From Actinopolymorpha pittospori (lineage in GTDB: Bacteria; Actinomycetota; Actinomycetes; Propionibacteriales; Actinopolymorphaceae), in the NCBI RefSeq assembly GCF_014873875.1, contig NZ_JADBEM010000001.1:10408717-10472716 (forward strand): DNA of 64,000 nucleotides. Reading direction: 5' to 3'. The notes under the pieces were generated by a model that was given only the letters and a program-made list of their open reading frames with translations, searched no databases and had not been told where the DNA came from. The translations under genes and the position numbers were made by a program. Shown here piece by piece: positions 25,088 through 32,527 of this stretch (its first letter is position 1; every line of letters begins with the position of its first letter).

Positions 25088-25107
25088 GGAGTGTCTGGAC
25101 GGAGGAG

Positions 25108-25163
25108 CCAACCCAGCAGCCAGTTGGGCGCTACCTCCAAACCCGGTCCTTCAGGGCCGGGTT
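25108..25163 (+). ncRNA. IS605 right-end hairpins, probable omega-RNA scaffold end
   Basis: There are two hairpins: CCAAC (25108-25112) with GTTGG (25123-25127), and AACCCGGTCC (25140-25149) with GGGCCGGGTT (25154-25163) around a TTCA loop. This is the usual IS200/605 right end, and in TnpB systems the omega-RNA ends here, with the guide read from flanking DNA after about 25163. The RNA itself is inferred. Confidence 0.55.
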
Positions 25164-25377
25164 AAGTTGACCTCGTGTGCGTTGCGGACAGACGTGTCTG
25201 CGCGAGTTCCCGAAGCTTCACCATCAGGCGATTCTCGACCCGCCATCACCCCAGGCCGACGAACGTGACCGCCCTCGGTCTGTACCAGCACCCCACGCGG
25301 TGACCGGCTTACTTGCCCACGTTAATGCCTTGCTGGTTATATAGCTCTATCCGAATGAGCCGGGAGGACAGCGAGAC

Positions 25378-25836
25378 ATGGCAGACCCGCCCACGACCAG
25401 CATCCGCACACCGGATCTGTCCACGAGACCGCACGCGCTGAGCGTCGAGCGCACCGTCGCGGCGTCGCCTGCGGCGGTCTTTTGCGCCTGGACCGAGGGA
25501 TTCGACACGTGGTTCGCCGCGCCCGGGTCGGTGCTGATGAGGCCCGACATCGACGTGCCGTTCTTCTTCGAGACCGAGTTCGAAGGCGGACGCCACCCGC
25601 ACTACGGCCGCTTCCTCCGCCTCGAACCCGACCGCCTCGTCGAGCTGACCTGGGTGACCGCCGGAACCGACGGCGCCGAGACGGTGGTGACCGTCGAACT
25701 CGCGCCGAAGGACGGCGGGACGCACGTACGGCTCACCCACAGTGGTTTCCCGACCGAATCATCGCGGGACGGGCATGCGGAGGCGTGGCCGCGCGTACTG
25801 GCGCACTTCGACGAGTGCACCCGGCCGGGTCGGTAG
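25378..25836 (+). CDS. SRPBCC / AHSA1-like domain protein
   Basis: This 152-residue START-like helix-grip protein has ALSVERTVAASPAAVFCAWTEG, then FFFETEFEGGRHPHYGRFLR, VELTWVTAGTDGAETVVTVELAPKDGGTHVRLTHSGFP and a final W-rich helix. It is the classic activator-of-Hsp90-ATPase-1-like fold found widely in bacteria, often beside ArsR or YCII genes. It binds an unknown hydrophobic ligand or is an assembly partner. GGAGG lies 10 nt before the ATG. An unusually AT-rich stretch (TTATATAGCTCTAT, 25337-25350) upstream probably holds its promoter. The 200 bp before that show nothing recognisable. Confidence 0.88.
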   Translation: MADPPTTSIRTPDLSTRPHALSVERTVAASPAAVFCAWTEGFDTWFAAPGSVLMRPDIDVPFFFETEFEGGRHPHYGRFLRLEPDRLVELTWVTAGTDGAETVVTVELAPKDGGTHVRLTHSGFPTESSRDGHAEAWPRVLAHFDECTRPGR

Positions 25837-25875
25837 ACCGCCGCGGAAAGTTCCTCGAAAGTCCTCGGGGCGAAG

Positions 25876-25903
25876 TGTCCAGAAGGGCGACCGGGCTTTC
25901 GTC
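25876..25903 (+). promoter_or_regulatory. Candidate ECF42-type promoter
   Basis: TGTCCA (25876-25881) and CGTC (25900-25903) are 18 bp apart. This resembles the TGTCGA / CGWC pattern I recall for promoters of ECF42 sigma factors in front of YCII/DGPF genes. It lies 55 bp before the YCII ATG. One mismatch is present and no start site is proven. Confidence 0.4.
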
Positions 25904-25957
25904 CCTAGAGTGAGGTCGGCGATCGGCGCCGGCCGCGAACTCGAGGAGCAGTCAGTC

Positions 25958-26314
25958 ATGCCCAGCTACGTCGCACTCACCTACACCTCTGACATCGACT
26001 GGTCCGACCCGCAGTACGCGGAGGAGATGAAGGACTACCGCGAGTTCGGCCAGGCGGCCGCCGCGGTGATCAGGGGCGGCAACGCGCTCTACCCCACCGC
26101 GACGGCGACGACCGTCCGGGTCTCCGGCGGCAAGGGCGGGGACGTGATCACCAGCGACGGCCCGTACGCCGAGACCAAGGAGGCGCTGACGGGCTTCTAC
26201 CTGCTGGAGTGCGCCGATCTCGAGGAGGCGGTCGCCCTCGCGGCCAGGATTCCCGCCGCCTGGAACGGCGCGGTCGAGGTCCGCCCGGTCCTCGAGTTCG
26301 AGCAGAAGTCCTGA
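25958..26314 (+). CDS. YCII-related (DGPF) domain protein
   Basis: This 118-residue protein of the YCII/DGPF family has the signature ITSDGPYAETKEALTGFYLLEC (about residues 64-85), where DGPF is here DGPY, and ends with PAAWNGAVEVRPVLEF. These proteins adopt a ferredoxin-like fold; their reaction is unknown. GAGGAG lies 9 nt before the ATG; earlier in-frame codons lack a site. The next gene is an ECF42-type sigma factor, the known genomic partner. In Streptomyces the DGPF genes are reported as the sigma factor's own targets. Confidence 0.92.
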   Translation: MPSYVALTYTSDIDWSDPQYAEEMKDYREFGQAAAAVIRGGNALYPTATATTVRVSGGKGGDVITSDGPYAETKEALTGFYLLECADLEEAVALAARIPAAWNGAVEVRPVLEFEQKS

Positions 26315-26344
26315 GGCCAGCCTCAACGGCTCGGCCGAACGACG

Positions 26345-27565
26345 GTGGACATCGACGCCGGTGACGCGGCGGCGCGGCTGGTCCGTGAGGAACGCGCTCG
26401 CGTCCTCGCCACCCTGGTCCGCGTCACCGGCAGTGTCGACCTGGCGGAGGACGCCGCACAGGACGCTGTCGTCCGCGCCCTGGAGACGTGGCCCCGCGAC
26501 GGCGTACCGGACAATCCGCGGGCCTGGCTACTGGTCACCGCGAAACGGCGGGCGATCGACGTCATCCGTCGGGAGTCACGGCGGGCCGGGAAGGAGGCCG
26601 AGGCGATGAGGTTCCTCGACCCGACGCCCGAGCCCGCGGAGGTCGTCCGGGACGACATGCTCCGGCTGGTGTTCACCTGCTACCATCCGACTCTCGCTCT
26701 GGAGGCGCAGGTCGCACTCGCGCTGCGGATCCTCGGCGGGCTGTCCACCGCGGAGGTCGCCCGTGGGCTGATGGTGCCCGAGGCGACCATGGCCAAGCGG
26801 CTCACCCGGGCAAAGCAGAAGATCGCGCAGGCTCGAATTCCGTACCGCGTGCCGGCCGCGGAGGAGCTTCCCGGCCGGCTCGCGGGGGTCGCGGCGACGG
26901 TCTACCTGATCTTCAACGAGGGGTACGCCGCGGGCAGTGGCGCCGACCTGGTGCGGGTCACCCTGACCGCCGAGGCGATCCGGCTGGCCCGGCTCCTGGC
27001 CGTACTGATGCCCGACGAGCCGACCGTGCTCGGACTCCTGGCGTTGTTGCTGCTGCACGACTCCCGGCGCGATGCCCGCCTGGACGACACAGGCCGGGCG
27101 GTCCTGCTCGCCGACCAGGACCGCGCCCGGTGGGACGCCGCCGCGATCAGGGAGGGCGTCGAGCTGGTGGGGGTGGCCTTGCGGCGTACGCCGGACCGCC
27201 CCAACCGGTACGTCGTGGAAGCGGTCATCGCGGCGTGCCACGCGCTCGCGCCGTCCTACTCCGACACCCACTGGGACGCGGTGGTCTCGTGGTACGACGT
27301 GCTCCTCACCGTCAACGACGTCCCGGTCGTCCGGCTCAACCGAGCGGTGGCGGTGGCCGAGCGGGACGGCGCCGCGGCCGGGCTCGCCCTGGTCGACCAA
27401 CTCGGCGACCTGAGGAGCTATCCCTGGTGGCACGCGACCCGGGCCGAGTTGCTGCTCCGGCTGGGCCGCGGTGACGAGGCGCGGTCGGCGTATGAGCAGG
27501 CGCTCGCGCTCGGGATGAGCGACCCGCAGGTCGAGCACCTGCGCCGCAGATTGGCGAAGCTGTAG
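26345..27565 (+). CDS. ECF RNA polymerase sigma factor, ECF42 type with C-terminal extension
   Basis: This 406-residue sigma factor starts at GTG. Region 2 is at about 10-80 (ARVLATLVRVTGSVDLAEDA, WPRDGVPDNPRAWLLVTAKR, DVIRRE) and region 4 at about 105-160 (ALALRILGGLSTAEVARGLM, PEATMAKRLTRAKQKI). About 230 residues of helical extension follow, with YLIFNEGYAAGSG, the LLALLLLHDSRRDARLDDTG motif and TPR-like repeats ending GDEARSAYEQALALG. This is the ECF42 layout, which has no anti-sigma factor and instead uses the C-terminal domain. It sits 30 bp after the YCII gene and is probably co-transcribed. Confidence 0.93.
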   Translation: MDIDAGDAAARLVREERARVLATLVRVTGSVDLAEDAAQDAVVRALETWPRDGVPDNPRAWLLVTAKRRAIDVIRRESRRAGKEAEAMRFLDPTPEPAEVVRDDMLRLVFTCYHPTLALEAQVALALRILGGLSTAEVARGLMVPEATMAKRLTRAKQKIAQARIPYRVPAAEELPGRLAGVAATVYLIFNEGYAAGSGADLVRVTLTAEAIRLARLLAVLMPDEPTVLGLLALLLLHDSRRDARLDDTGRAVLLADQDRARWDAAAIREGVELVGVALRRTPDRPNRYVVEAVIAACHALAPSYSDTHWDAVVSWYDVLLTVNDVPVVRLNRAVAVAERDGAAAGLALVDQLGDLRSYPWWHATRAELLLRLGRGDEARSAYEQALALGMSDPQVEHLRRRLAKL

Positions 27566-27653
27566 ACCGGGACGACGCGTTCGCGAGCAGACGATGAGGT
27601 CGACCCGCCAGTGGTCGCGGTTGGTCCGCTGCGACCGGCGGGTCGACACTTCG

Positions 27654-28757
27654 TCACACCAGGTTCAACCCGGAAAGGCTGACGCTGAATTCGGGGAAGG
27701 ACTCGTCGGTGGACGGGCCGTAGATTCGCGTCTCCAACGTGTTCCGGCGCGTGTTGATTTCGACCAGCCGGACTGGGTTGGTGGTGTTGGAGTGGAAACA
27801 CTCCAGGAAGGAATGGATGACATTCCCGTGAACACCCACATCGGTGCGGTGCGCGGCCGTCCCGACATGCCCGGAGAACACGAGCTTGATGTTGGGATAC
27901 AGCTTGATGAGATTGTCGTAGAGGTACTGCCCAGACGTCGAGCCGTATCCACCGTTCGTGGGTTCGATCGAGCCGCTCGCCGTCAGGTAGGAGTGCGTCT
28001 GCACAATCACGTTGCTGTCAGGGTGGGCCTCAACGACCTGCCGGGCCCAGGCGACAGCCTCCGGACGGGGCCACAGTTCGAGCGTGAGGACGAGCCACTT
28101 CTTCCCACCCGCCTGGTAGGTGGTGAACATGTTGTCGGACTTGCCGGCCTCGAAGGTGCCACCCAGCGCGCTGATGCGACTCGGCGGGAAGACCGCGTTC
28201 CACTCCTCGGTGTGCCGGACGAGCTTCTTGGTGTCGCACTCCGCAGGGGAGAAGCGTTGCAGGCACTCGGGGTTCTTGACGTAGGCATCGCCGCCGTAGC
28301 CGCCGGCGCCGTTCCAGCCCACGGCCCGGGTGTCGTGGTTGCCGATCGAGAGTGCGTACGGAATCTTCGCCTCCTCCAGCGGCTTCATCGCCGCGGAGGC
28401 CACCGTGTACTGCGAAGGTGTCAGCCATCCCCAGTTCGTCACGTCGCCGGAGTGCAGGACGAAGCGCAGGTCAAGCCGCTTGCGTTCGCTGGCCAGCCAC
28501 TGCGTGCGCTGGAGGAACCGGTCGTCGTCCGCCTGGAGCACCTCCTGCTGGGTGTCAGGAAGAACAGCGAAGGAGAACACCGGGTCCGCGGGCCGGCTGT
28601 CGGCTTGGGCCGGCTCTCCCGTCGGCGTGGTCCCGTCCGCTGTCGACGCGGACGCCTTGGCGCTGTTGGCCGCGGTGAGTGCCAGCACCGCCATCACCAG
28701 GGCGATGACGACGGCCATGACGCGGGACATTGACAGACGTGGTTGTAGCGACTGCAT
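27654..28757 (-). CDS. Secreted calcineurin-like metallophosphoesterase
   Basis: This exported hydrolase has 367 residues from an ATG with GAGGAG 4 nt upstream. The signal peptide spans about residues 1-35 (basic start, MAVVIALVMAVLALTAANSAKA). The metallophosphoesterase motifs are PDTQ near residue 65, LHSGDVTNWGW, IGNHDTR, QTHSY and VFSGHVG. The first metal motif has Gln in place of the common His (D-x-Q), and the last has GHVG rather than GHxH, both seen in some subfamilies. The substrate could be a phosphodiester or phosphomonoester outside the cell. No operon partner is seen. Confidence 0.9.
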   Translation of the reverse strand: MQSLQPRLSMSRVMAVVIALVMAVLALTAANSAKASASTADGTTPTGEPAQADSRPADPVFSFAVLPDTQQEVLQADDDRFLQRTQWLASERKRLDLRFVLHSGDVTNWGWLTPSQYTVASAAMKPLEEAKIPYALSIGNHDTRAVGWNGAGGYGGDAYVKNPECLQRFSPAECDTKKLVRHTEEWNAVFPPSRISALGGTFEAGKSDNMFTTYQAGGKKWLVLTLELWPRPEAVAWARQVVEAHPDSNVIVQTHSYLTASGSIEPTNGGYGSTSGQYLYDNLIKLYPNIKLVFSGHVGTAAHRTDVGVHGNVIHSFLECFHSNTTNPVRLVEINTRRNTLETRIYGPSTDESFPEFSVSLSGLNLV

Positions 28758-28909
28758 CGAACTCCTCTGGTCGGTCGAGCCGCGGTGCCAAGGCATGACA
28801 CACCGCAGCTTTCTCATCCGAAACTTATGCGGATCTCAGAAACCGACAAAGCGGAGCCGAGCGAATTCAGGGCCTCGACGTCATGCCGTCAGCGGCAGTT
28901 CACCGCGGA

Positions 28910-29515
28910 TCACCCACGCTCCTCGATCGGGGCCGGAGCCAACTCCTTCTTGCGGGTGTAATTGAGGATGATGGCGCCGCTCTCGAGCGTTCGGCTCTCA
29001 CTGAGCTCGAAGAGTGTGGGTGAGAAGTCGGTCGTGAACATGGGCAGGCCCGCTCCGGCGACCACCGGATAGAGCTTGACGAGCAACTCGTCGATCTCGG
29101 GCAGCAGAGTTCCCGCGAGCCGACTGCCGCCGATGAGGAAGATGTCCCTGCCGTCCTCCGCCTTGAGCTCGCGAACCCTGTGAAGCACATCGTCGGAGAT
29201 GATCTCGACCGCAGGATCGGGACTGTCGGTGATGGTCTGGGAGACCACGTACTGGCGCAGGTGCGCGAACGGACTGGTCACCCCGACCTCCAAGGCCACG
29301 TCGTAGCTGCGACGCCCCTGTATCGCGATGTCGAAATGCTTGTTGTCGGCGTCCATCCCCAGCTGCTCGCGAATGTGCGTGGGGACCGTCTCCGGATAGT
29401 CCTCACAGATGACGTCCACGACGTCCTGGGTCAGTGGGTAGAAGTCGGCGTTGCCATCCGGCGCGGCGATGTAGCCGTCGATGGAGATGGCGACGTAGTA
29501 GACGAGCTTGCGCAT
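28910..29515 (-). CDS. Dihydrofolate reductase family protein (RibD C-terminal domain-like)
   Basis: This 201-residue predicted NADPH-dependent reductase has the family start RKLVYYVAISIDGYIAAPDGN, AIQGRRSYDVALEVG, RDIFLIGGSRLAGTLLPEIDELLVKLYPVVAGAG with the glycine-rich cofactor turn, and the closing F-strand. It is the YyaP/YwjB/RibD_C type and not a housekeeping folate enzyme. It is divergent from a TetR regulator with a palindrome between, the usual arrangement for detoxification-type reductases. The substrate is unknown. Confidence 0.9.
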   Translation of the reverse strand: MRKLVYYVAISIDGYIAAPDGNADFYPLTQDVVDVICEDYPETVPTHIREQLGMDADNKHFDIAIQGRRSYDVALEVGVTSPFAHLRQYVVSQTITDSPDPAVEIISDDVLHRVRELKAEDGRDIFLIGGSRLAGTLLPEIDELLVKLYPVVAGAGLPMFTTDFSPTLFELSESRTLESGAIILNYTRKKELAPAPIEERG

Positions 29516-29555
29516 CCATACCTCCGTAAATCACTCCGCCTGTAGTGGTCTGAAC

Positions 29556-29565
29556 GTAGTACTAC
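29556..29565. promoter_or_regulatory. Candidate TetR operator in the reductase/TetR gap
   Basis: GTAGTACTAC is a perfect 10-bp palindrome in the 87-bp divergent gap. Its GTAGT half recurs at 29542-29546, and CACTCC/GGAGTG flank it at a distance. A possible -10 TACACT (29563-29568) overlaps it. Confidence 0.5.
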
Positions 29566-29602
29566 ACTTGGAGTGGTGTCAAGCTGACCAGAGGGAGACC
29601 CA

Positions 29603-30190
29603 ATGCGGCAGAACCCGGCACGACGTGCGGCACTGCTGGACGCGGCCATCGAGGTCCTGGCCCGAGACGGCTCGCGCGGACTGACCTTCCGAGCCGTGGA
29701 CGCCGCGGCGAAGGTGCCCAACGGCACGGCGTCGAACTACTTCGCCAACCGCGACGACCTCCTCACCCAGGTGGGCGGGCGGGTCTATGAGCGACTGCGA
29801 CCCGACGATTCGACGATCGCCGACGTGTCGAAGGGGCCACGCGACCGGTCCAAGGTCGCCGCGCTCATGCGGGACCTGGTCGAGCGGATCTCAGCGTTTC
29901 CGACTGGCTTCCTCGCCCTGCTCGAACTACGACTGGAGTCCACCCGCCGTCCCGCCCTACGCGAGGTCCTCACCCGTCAGATACGCGAGGACCTGGACGC
30001 AAACATCGACTTCCACCTGAAGTCCGGTCTGCCCGGGGACGCCACCGGGGTCGTCCTGCTCTACCTGGGCCTGAACTGGCTCATCCTGGACCGGCTCACC
30101 CTGCCCGACGTCAACCCCGAGGCGGAGATCCCCGCACTCGTCGACGAACTCGTCGAACGCGTCCTGGGACCAGGCCTCGCGGAGTCCTGA
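29603..30190 (+). CDS. TetR family regulator
   Basis: This 195-residue protein has the helix-turn-helix LLDAAIEVLARDGSRGLTFRAVDAAAKVPNGTASNYFANRDDLL at about residues 10-54. The C-terminal domain (FLALLELRLESTRRPALREVL, DFHLKSGLPGDATGVVLLYLGLNWLILDRL) is of the common actinobacterial type. AGGGAG lies before the ATG. Divergent from the RibD-like reductase, it is probably that gene's repressor. The stop is followed by the AGGACACGACCT hairpin. Confidence 0.93.
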   Translation: MRQNPARRAALLDAAIEVLARDGSRGLTFRAVDAAAKVPNGTASNYFANRDDLLTQVGGRVYERLRPDDSTIADVSKGPRDRSKVAALMRDLVERISAFPTGFLALLELRLESTRRPALREVLTRQIREDLDANIDFHLKSGLPGDATGVVLLYLGLNWLILDRLTLPDVNPEAEIPALVDELVERVLGPGLAES

Positions 30191-30196
30191 CCCGCC

Positions 30197-30218
30197 GAGC
30201 TAGGACACGACCTAGCTC
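30197..30218. terminator. Hairpin after TetR containing the recurrent 12-mer (copy 2)
   Basis: GAGCTAGG (30197-30204) pairs perfectly with CCTAGCTC (30211-30218) around the loop ACACGA. The exact 12-mer AGGACACGACCT is at 30202-30213. It ends 27 bp before the next ATG. Confidence 0.6.
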
Positions 30219-30244
30219 CCGTGACCTTGTGACAAGATCACGGG
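30218..30244 (+). promoter_or_regulatory. 27-bp inverted repeat abutting the VOC start codon
   Basis: CCCGTGA (30218-30224) pairs with TCACGGG (30238-30244), and inside it CTTG pairs with CAAG around TGA. The right arm touches the ATG, and there is no free ribosome site. It is either an operator over a leaderless start or a translation-blocking hairpin. Confidence 0.55.
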
Positions 30245-30655
30245 ATGTTGCGACTCACCGACTTCATCATCGACTGCCCGGACACGATGAAGCTGGCGGC
30301 GTTCTACTCCGAGGTGACGGGCCGCCCGATCAAGGAAGGCGGCCACGCGAACTGGGCCGGCATCAAGTTCGGCGAGATCGAGCTGGCCTTCGTTCGGGTG
30401 GACGACTACCGCGCTCCGCAGTGGCCCGACGGCGAGCACCCCAAGCAGTTCCACCTCGACTTCGAAGTGGACGAGATCGAGCCCGAGCAGCGCCGCGTCC
30501 TCGACCTCGGCGCGACGTTGCAGCAGGACTTCATCGGCCCCGACGGCTACGGCTGGCGGGTCTACACCGACCCGATCGGCCACCCCTTCTGCCTATGCCG
30601 CAATAGGGGCGTCATCTGGACTGACCAGGGCCTGATCTGGCCCAAGCACGACTAG
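30245..30655 (+). CDS. VOC (glyoxalase/bleomycin-resistance) superfamily protein
   Basis: This 136-residue vicinal-oxygen-chelate fold protein has repeated beta-alpha-beta-beta-beta modules: FIIDCPDTMKLAAFYSEVTG, then GIKFGEIELAFVRVDDYRAP, QFHLDFEVDEIEPEQRRVLD and DGYGWRVYTDPIGHPFCLC. Metal ligand positions (His in FHLDFE, acid near the C-terminus) are plausible. The function is unknown; many relatives are dimeric lyases or binding proteins. The 30-residue C-terminal tail after FCLC is longer than usual. No Shine-Dalgarno is visible before the ATG, which sits directly on an inverted repeat. Confidence 0.85.
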   Translation: MLRLTDFIIDCPDTMKLAAFYSEVTGRPIKEGGHANWAGIKFGEIELAFVRVDDYRAPQWPDGEHPKQFHLDFEVDEIEPEQRRVLDLGATLQQDFIGPDGYGWRVYTDPIGHPFCLCRNRGVIWTDQGLIWPKHD

Positions 30656-30852
30656 GGCCTGTCTGAAAGCCACCTGCCCTACTCCGGCCGACGACTTTGA
30701 AACACGCCCTTAGCCTCAATCCGTGGACTCGCTGGGTTGATGGTTTTGGTTGCGGGTCGCTCGTGGTTGGTGGTGGGTGGGCAGGCGGGGGCTGCTGGTC
30801 TGCCCAGCTTTCCTTTGGTCTCCGGTCGGGCCTTGGTGGCGGGTGGGTAGTT

Positions 30853-32280
30853 TCAGGCGACGCGTGGTGGGCCGGTTGCGGGGCGGAACACGTTGTGCCA
30901 AAGGGTGTTCCACTGTTCCGCCCAGGGCCAGTGCTCGGGTAGGTGCAGGACGGGCCGGCGCTGTGGGCGGGCGATTCTGGCGGGGACGGTGACGATGTGG
31001 CGGCGAAGCGTCGCGCCGCGGGCGGTGGCGTGGCGGGGGCTGGTGAGGGTGCCGGCGGCGCGGAGCAGGTTGTGGGTGATGGCTGCGCAGATCGCCCAGG
31101 CGCTGTTCGCGGCGAACCGGCCTGAGGGCAGGTGCGCCAACGGCCCGTCGATCAGATCGGCGAACACGGTTTCGATGATCGCGTGCCGACGGTGGGTGAT
31201 GTCAGCATCGGCTGTGGGTTCGGTGTTGTTGGTGAAGAACGGGTGATGACGCCAGACCGGGAACAGCTCCTGATCGCCGGCCTGGTCGTGGGCTTGGTCG
31301 CGGGCGCGGTCACGGACCCTGCGCACGACCAGCCGGGCGGTGACCGGGTGCTTGGTCGAGGCGAACGCGGTGAACTCCGTCTCGGCGACCTCGGCGTCCG
31401 AAATCAACTCACCGGTGTCAGGATCGACCACCGCACCGGGGTAGTGCACCGGTGTCCAGGCGTCCTCGGCGATGGAGGCGATCCCAGCGGTCACTGCCGG
31501 GTTCTTGGTCAGCACCACCGAGAACCGCGCCCCTGCTTTCACACACGCGGCGACCACGGCGTGGTTGCCATACGCCGAATCGCCCCGCATCAGGATTTCG
31601 CCGGCCGCCCCGGCGGCGCGGGTGGTGGCGATCGCTTCGACCACCATGCTCGCCGCACCTTTCCCAGACCCGGCCCGCCCGGACCGGAGCCGGATCCCGG
31701 CCACCACCGGCGCGCCCTGGCTGGTGCTGATCGTGGTCGCCAGCGGTGACAAGCCGCGGCGCAGCACCTGCCGGCCGGCGATCTTGGTGTGCCCGAAACT
31801 CCCGCCCTGCTTGGCGTGCCCATAGACCGGGCGCAACAGCGAGTCGATATCGATGAACGCCTGGGTCTCGATGCCGGGCAGCAGCCCGCTGGCCTGGACA
31901 AGGTTGACCAGATGAGCCCGCGCGACCGAGGCCAACTGCATGCAGTGGCCGTGGGTGAACTCCCGCAGAAACTGGCCAAGCGTCGCCGGCGCGTACACGC
32001 CATCGAACAGCCGGCGCATCCCACCAGACCGGATCACATCCAGATCATCGATACAGTCCGCGCCGGCAGCCATCCCGGCAATGATCGAGGTGAGCTTGCC
32101 CGCCGGGTTGGCCGCCGCCGACCTCACCGTCGTGGTCCGGATCGCGACCCGCTCCTCCACCAGCTCCGACAGGCCCGCCCGCTCGGCCAACGCCATCACC
32201 GGCACCAGCCCCGCACACGACACCAGGTTCTGATCATCGAACACCGGCGTGGCCCGCGACCACCCATACGGTAGTTTCAC
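30853..32280 (-). CDS. IS1380 family DDE transposase
   Basis: This is a 475-residue transposase and appears complete. The family pattern is seen in GLVPVMALAERAGLSELVEE, GADCIDDLDVIRSGG, TLGQFLREFTHGHCMQLASV, the first catalytic region ETQAFIDIDSLLRPVYGHAK, ILMRGDSAYGNHAVVAACVK with the second Asp, and ETVFADLIDGPLAHLPSGRFAAN with the catalytic Glu. A short charged repeat (RDRARDQAHDQAGDQ) interrupts the middle. The start is ATG. A long hairpin lies in its 5' leader. Confidence 0.95.
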   Translation of the reverse strand: MKLPYGWSRATPVFDDQNLVSCAGLVPVMALAERAGLSELVEERVAIRTTTVRSAAANPAGKLTSIIAGMAAGADCIDDLDVIRSGGMRRLFDGVYAPATLGQFLREFTHGHCMQLASVARAHLVNLVQASGLLPGIETQAFIDIDSLLRPVYGHAKQGGSFGHTKIAGRQVLRRGLSPLATTISTSQGAPVVAGIRLRSGRAGSGKGAASMVVEAIATTRAAGAAGEILMRGDSAYGNHAVVAACVKAGARFSVVLTKNPAVTAGIASIAEDAWTPVHYPGAVVDPDTGELISDAEVAETEFTAFASTKHPVTARLVVRRVRDRARDQAHDQAGDQELFPVWRHHPFFTNNTEPTADADITHRRHAIIETVFADLIDGPLAHLPSGRFAANSAWAICAAITHNLLRAAGTLTSPRHATARGATLRRHIVTVPARIARPQRRPVLHLPEHWPWAEQWNTLWHNVFRPATGPPRVA

Positions 32281-32286
32281 TCTCAG

Positions 32287-32348
32287 TGCCTTTTGGATCG
32301 GGTTGGATCAGGACCTAGACACTCCAGATTCTCCCGATCCAGAAGGCA
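32287..32348 (-). promoter_or_regulatory. Leader hairpin of the IS1380 transposase
   Basis: TGCCTTTTGGATCGGG (32287-32302) pairs with CCCGATCCAGAAGGCA (32333-32348), 15 of 16 bp, with a 30-nt loop. It begins 6 bp upstream of the transposase start. Such leaders in insertion sequences fold only when transcription enters from outside and so limit read-through expression. Confidence 0.6.
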
Positions 32349-32527
32349 TTTCTTCTACTCCGACCCGCCGACGATCAGCCATCAGTCCACGGATCGAGGC
32401 TTAGGTCGATCCTTTGACCTGGATTCGCTCGACTGTCGGTAGTTGGTGGCTCGTCGGTGACCCAACCGAACTCCAGGGCGGAGAGCCTGTCGTCCTGCAC
32501 CCAAACTAGAACTGTGCCGATGGGCGC

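Larger units (their letters stand above)
23679..25163. mobile_element. IS605-like element, left end lost
   Basis: Divergent tnpA (truncated) and tnpB (intact) start 17 bp apart, the IS605 arrangement. The right end carries the expected subterminal hairpins. The left end with the 3' part of tnpA is missing and the DNA joins the phosphatase remnant directly. The element cannot move on its own TnpA. The right boundary is approximate. Confidence 0.85.
30708..32405. mobile_element. IS1380 family insertion sequence
   Basis: The element is about 1.7 kb and bounded by terminal inverted repeats at 30708-30729 and 32384-32405 that match at 20 of 22 positions (inner part ATCCGTGGACT on the left, its complement on the right). 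It encodes one full-length transposase. No target duplication is visible: ACGC lies on the left and TCGA on the right. The boundaries could be off by a few bases, or the insertion is old or rearranged. It lies between the VOC gene and the histidine kinase gene and does not break a recognisable gene. Confidence 0.9.

Noticed and set aside
25160..25377. Possible 5' half of the histidine phosphatase to the right of the IS605-like element
   Set aside because: I translated the minus strand of this gap in all three frames and saw no RHG motif or phosphatase-like sequence.
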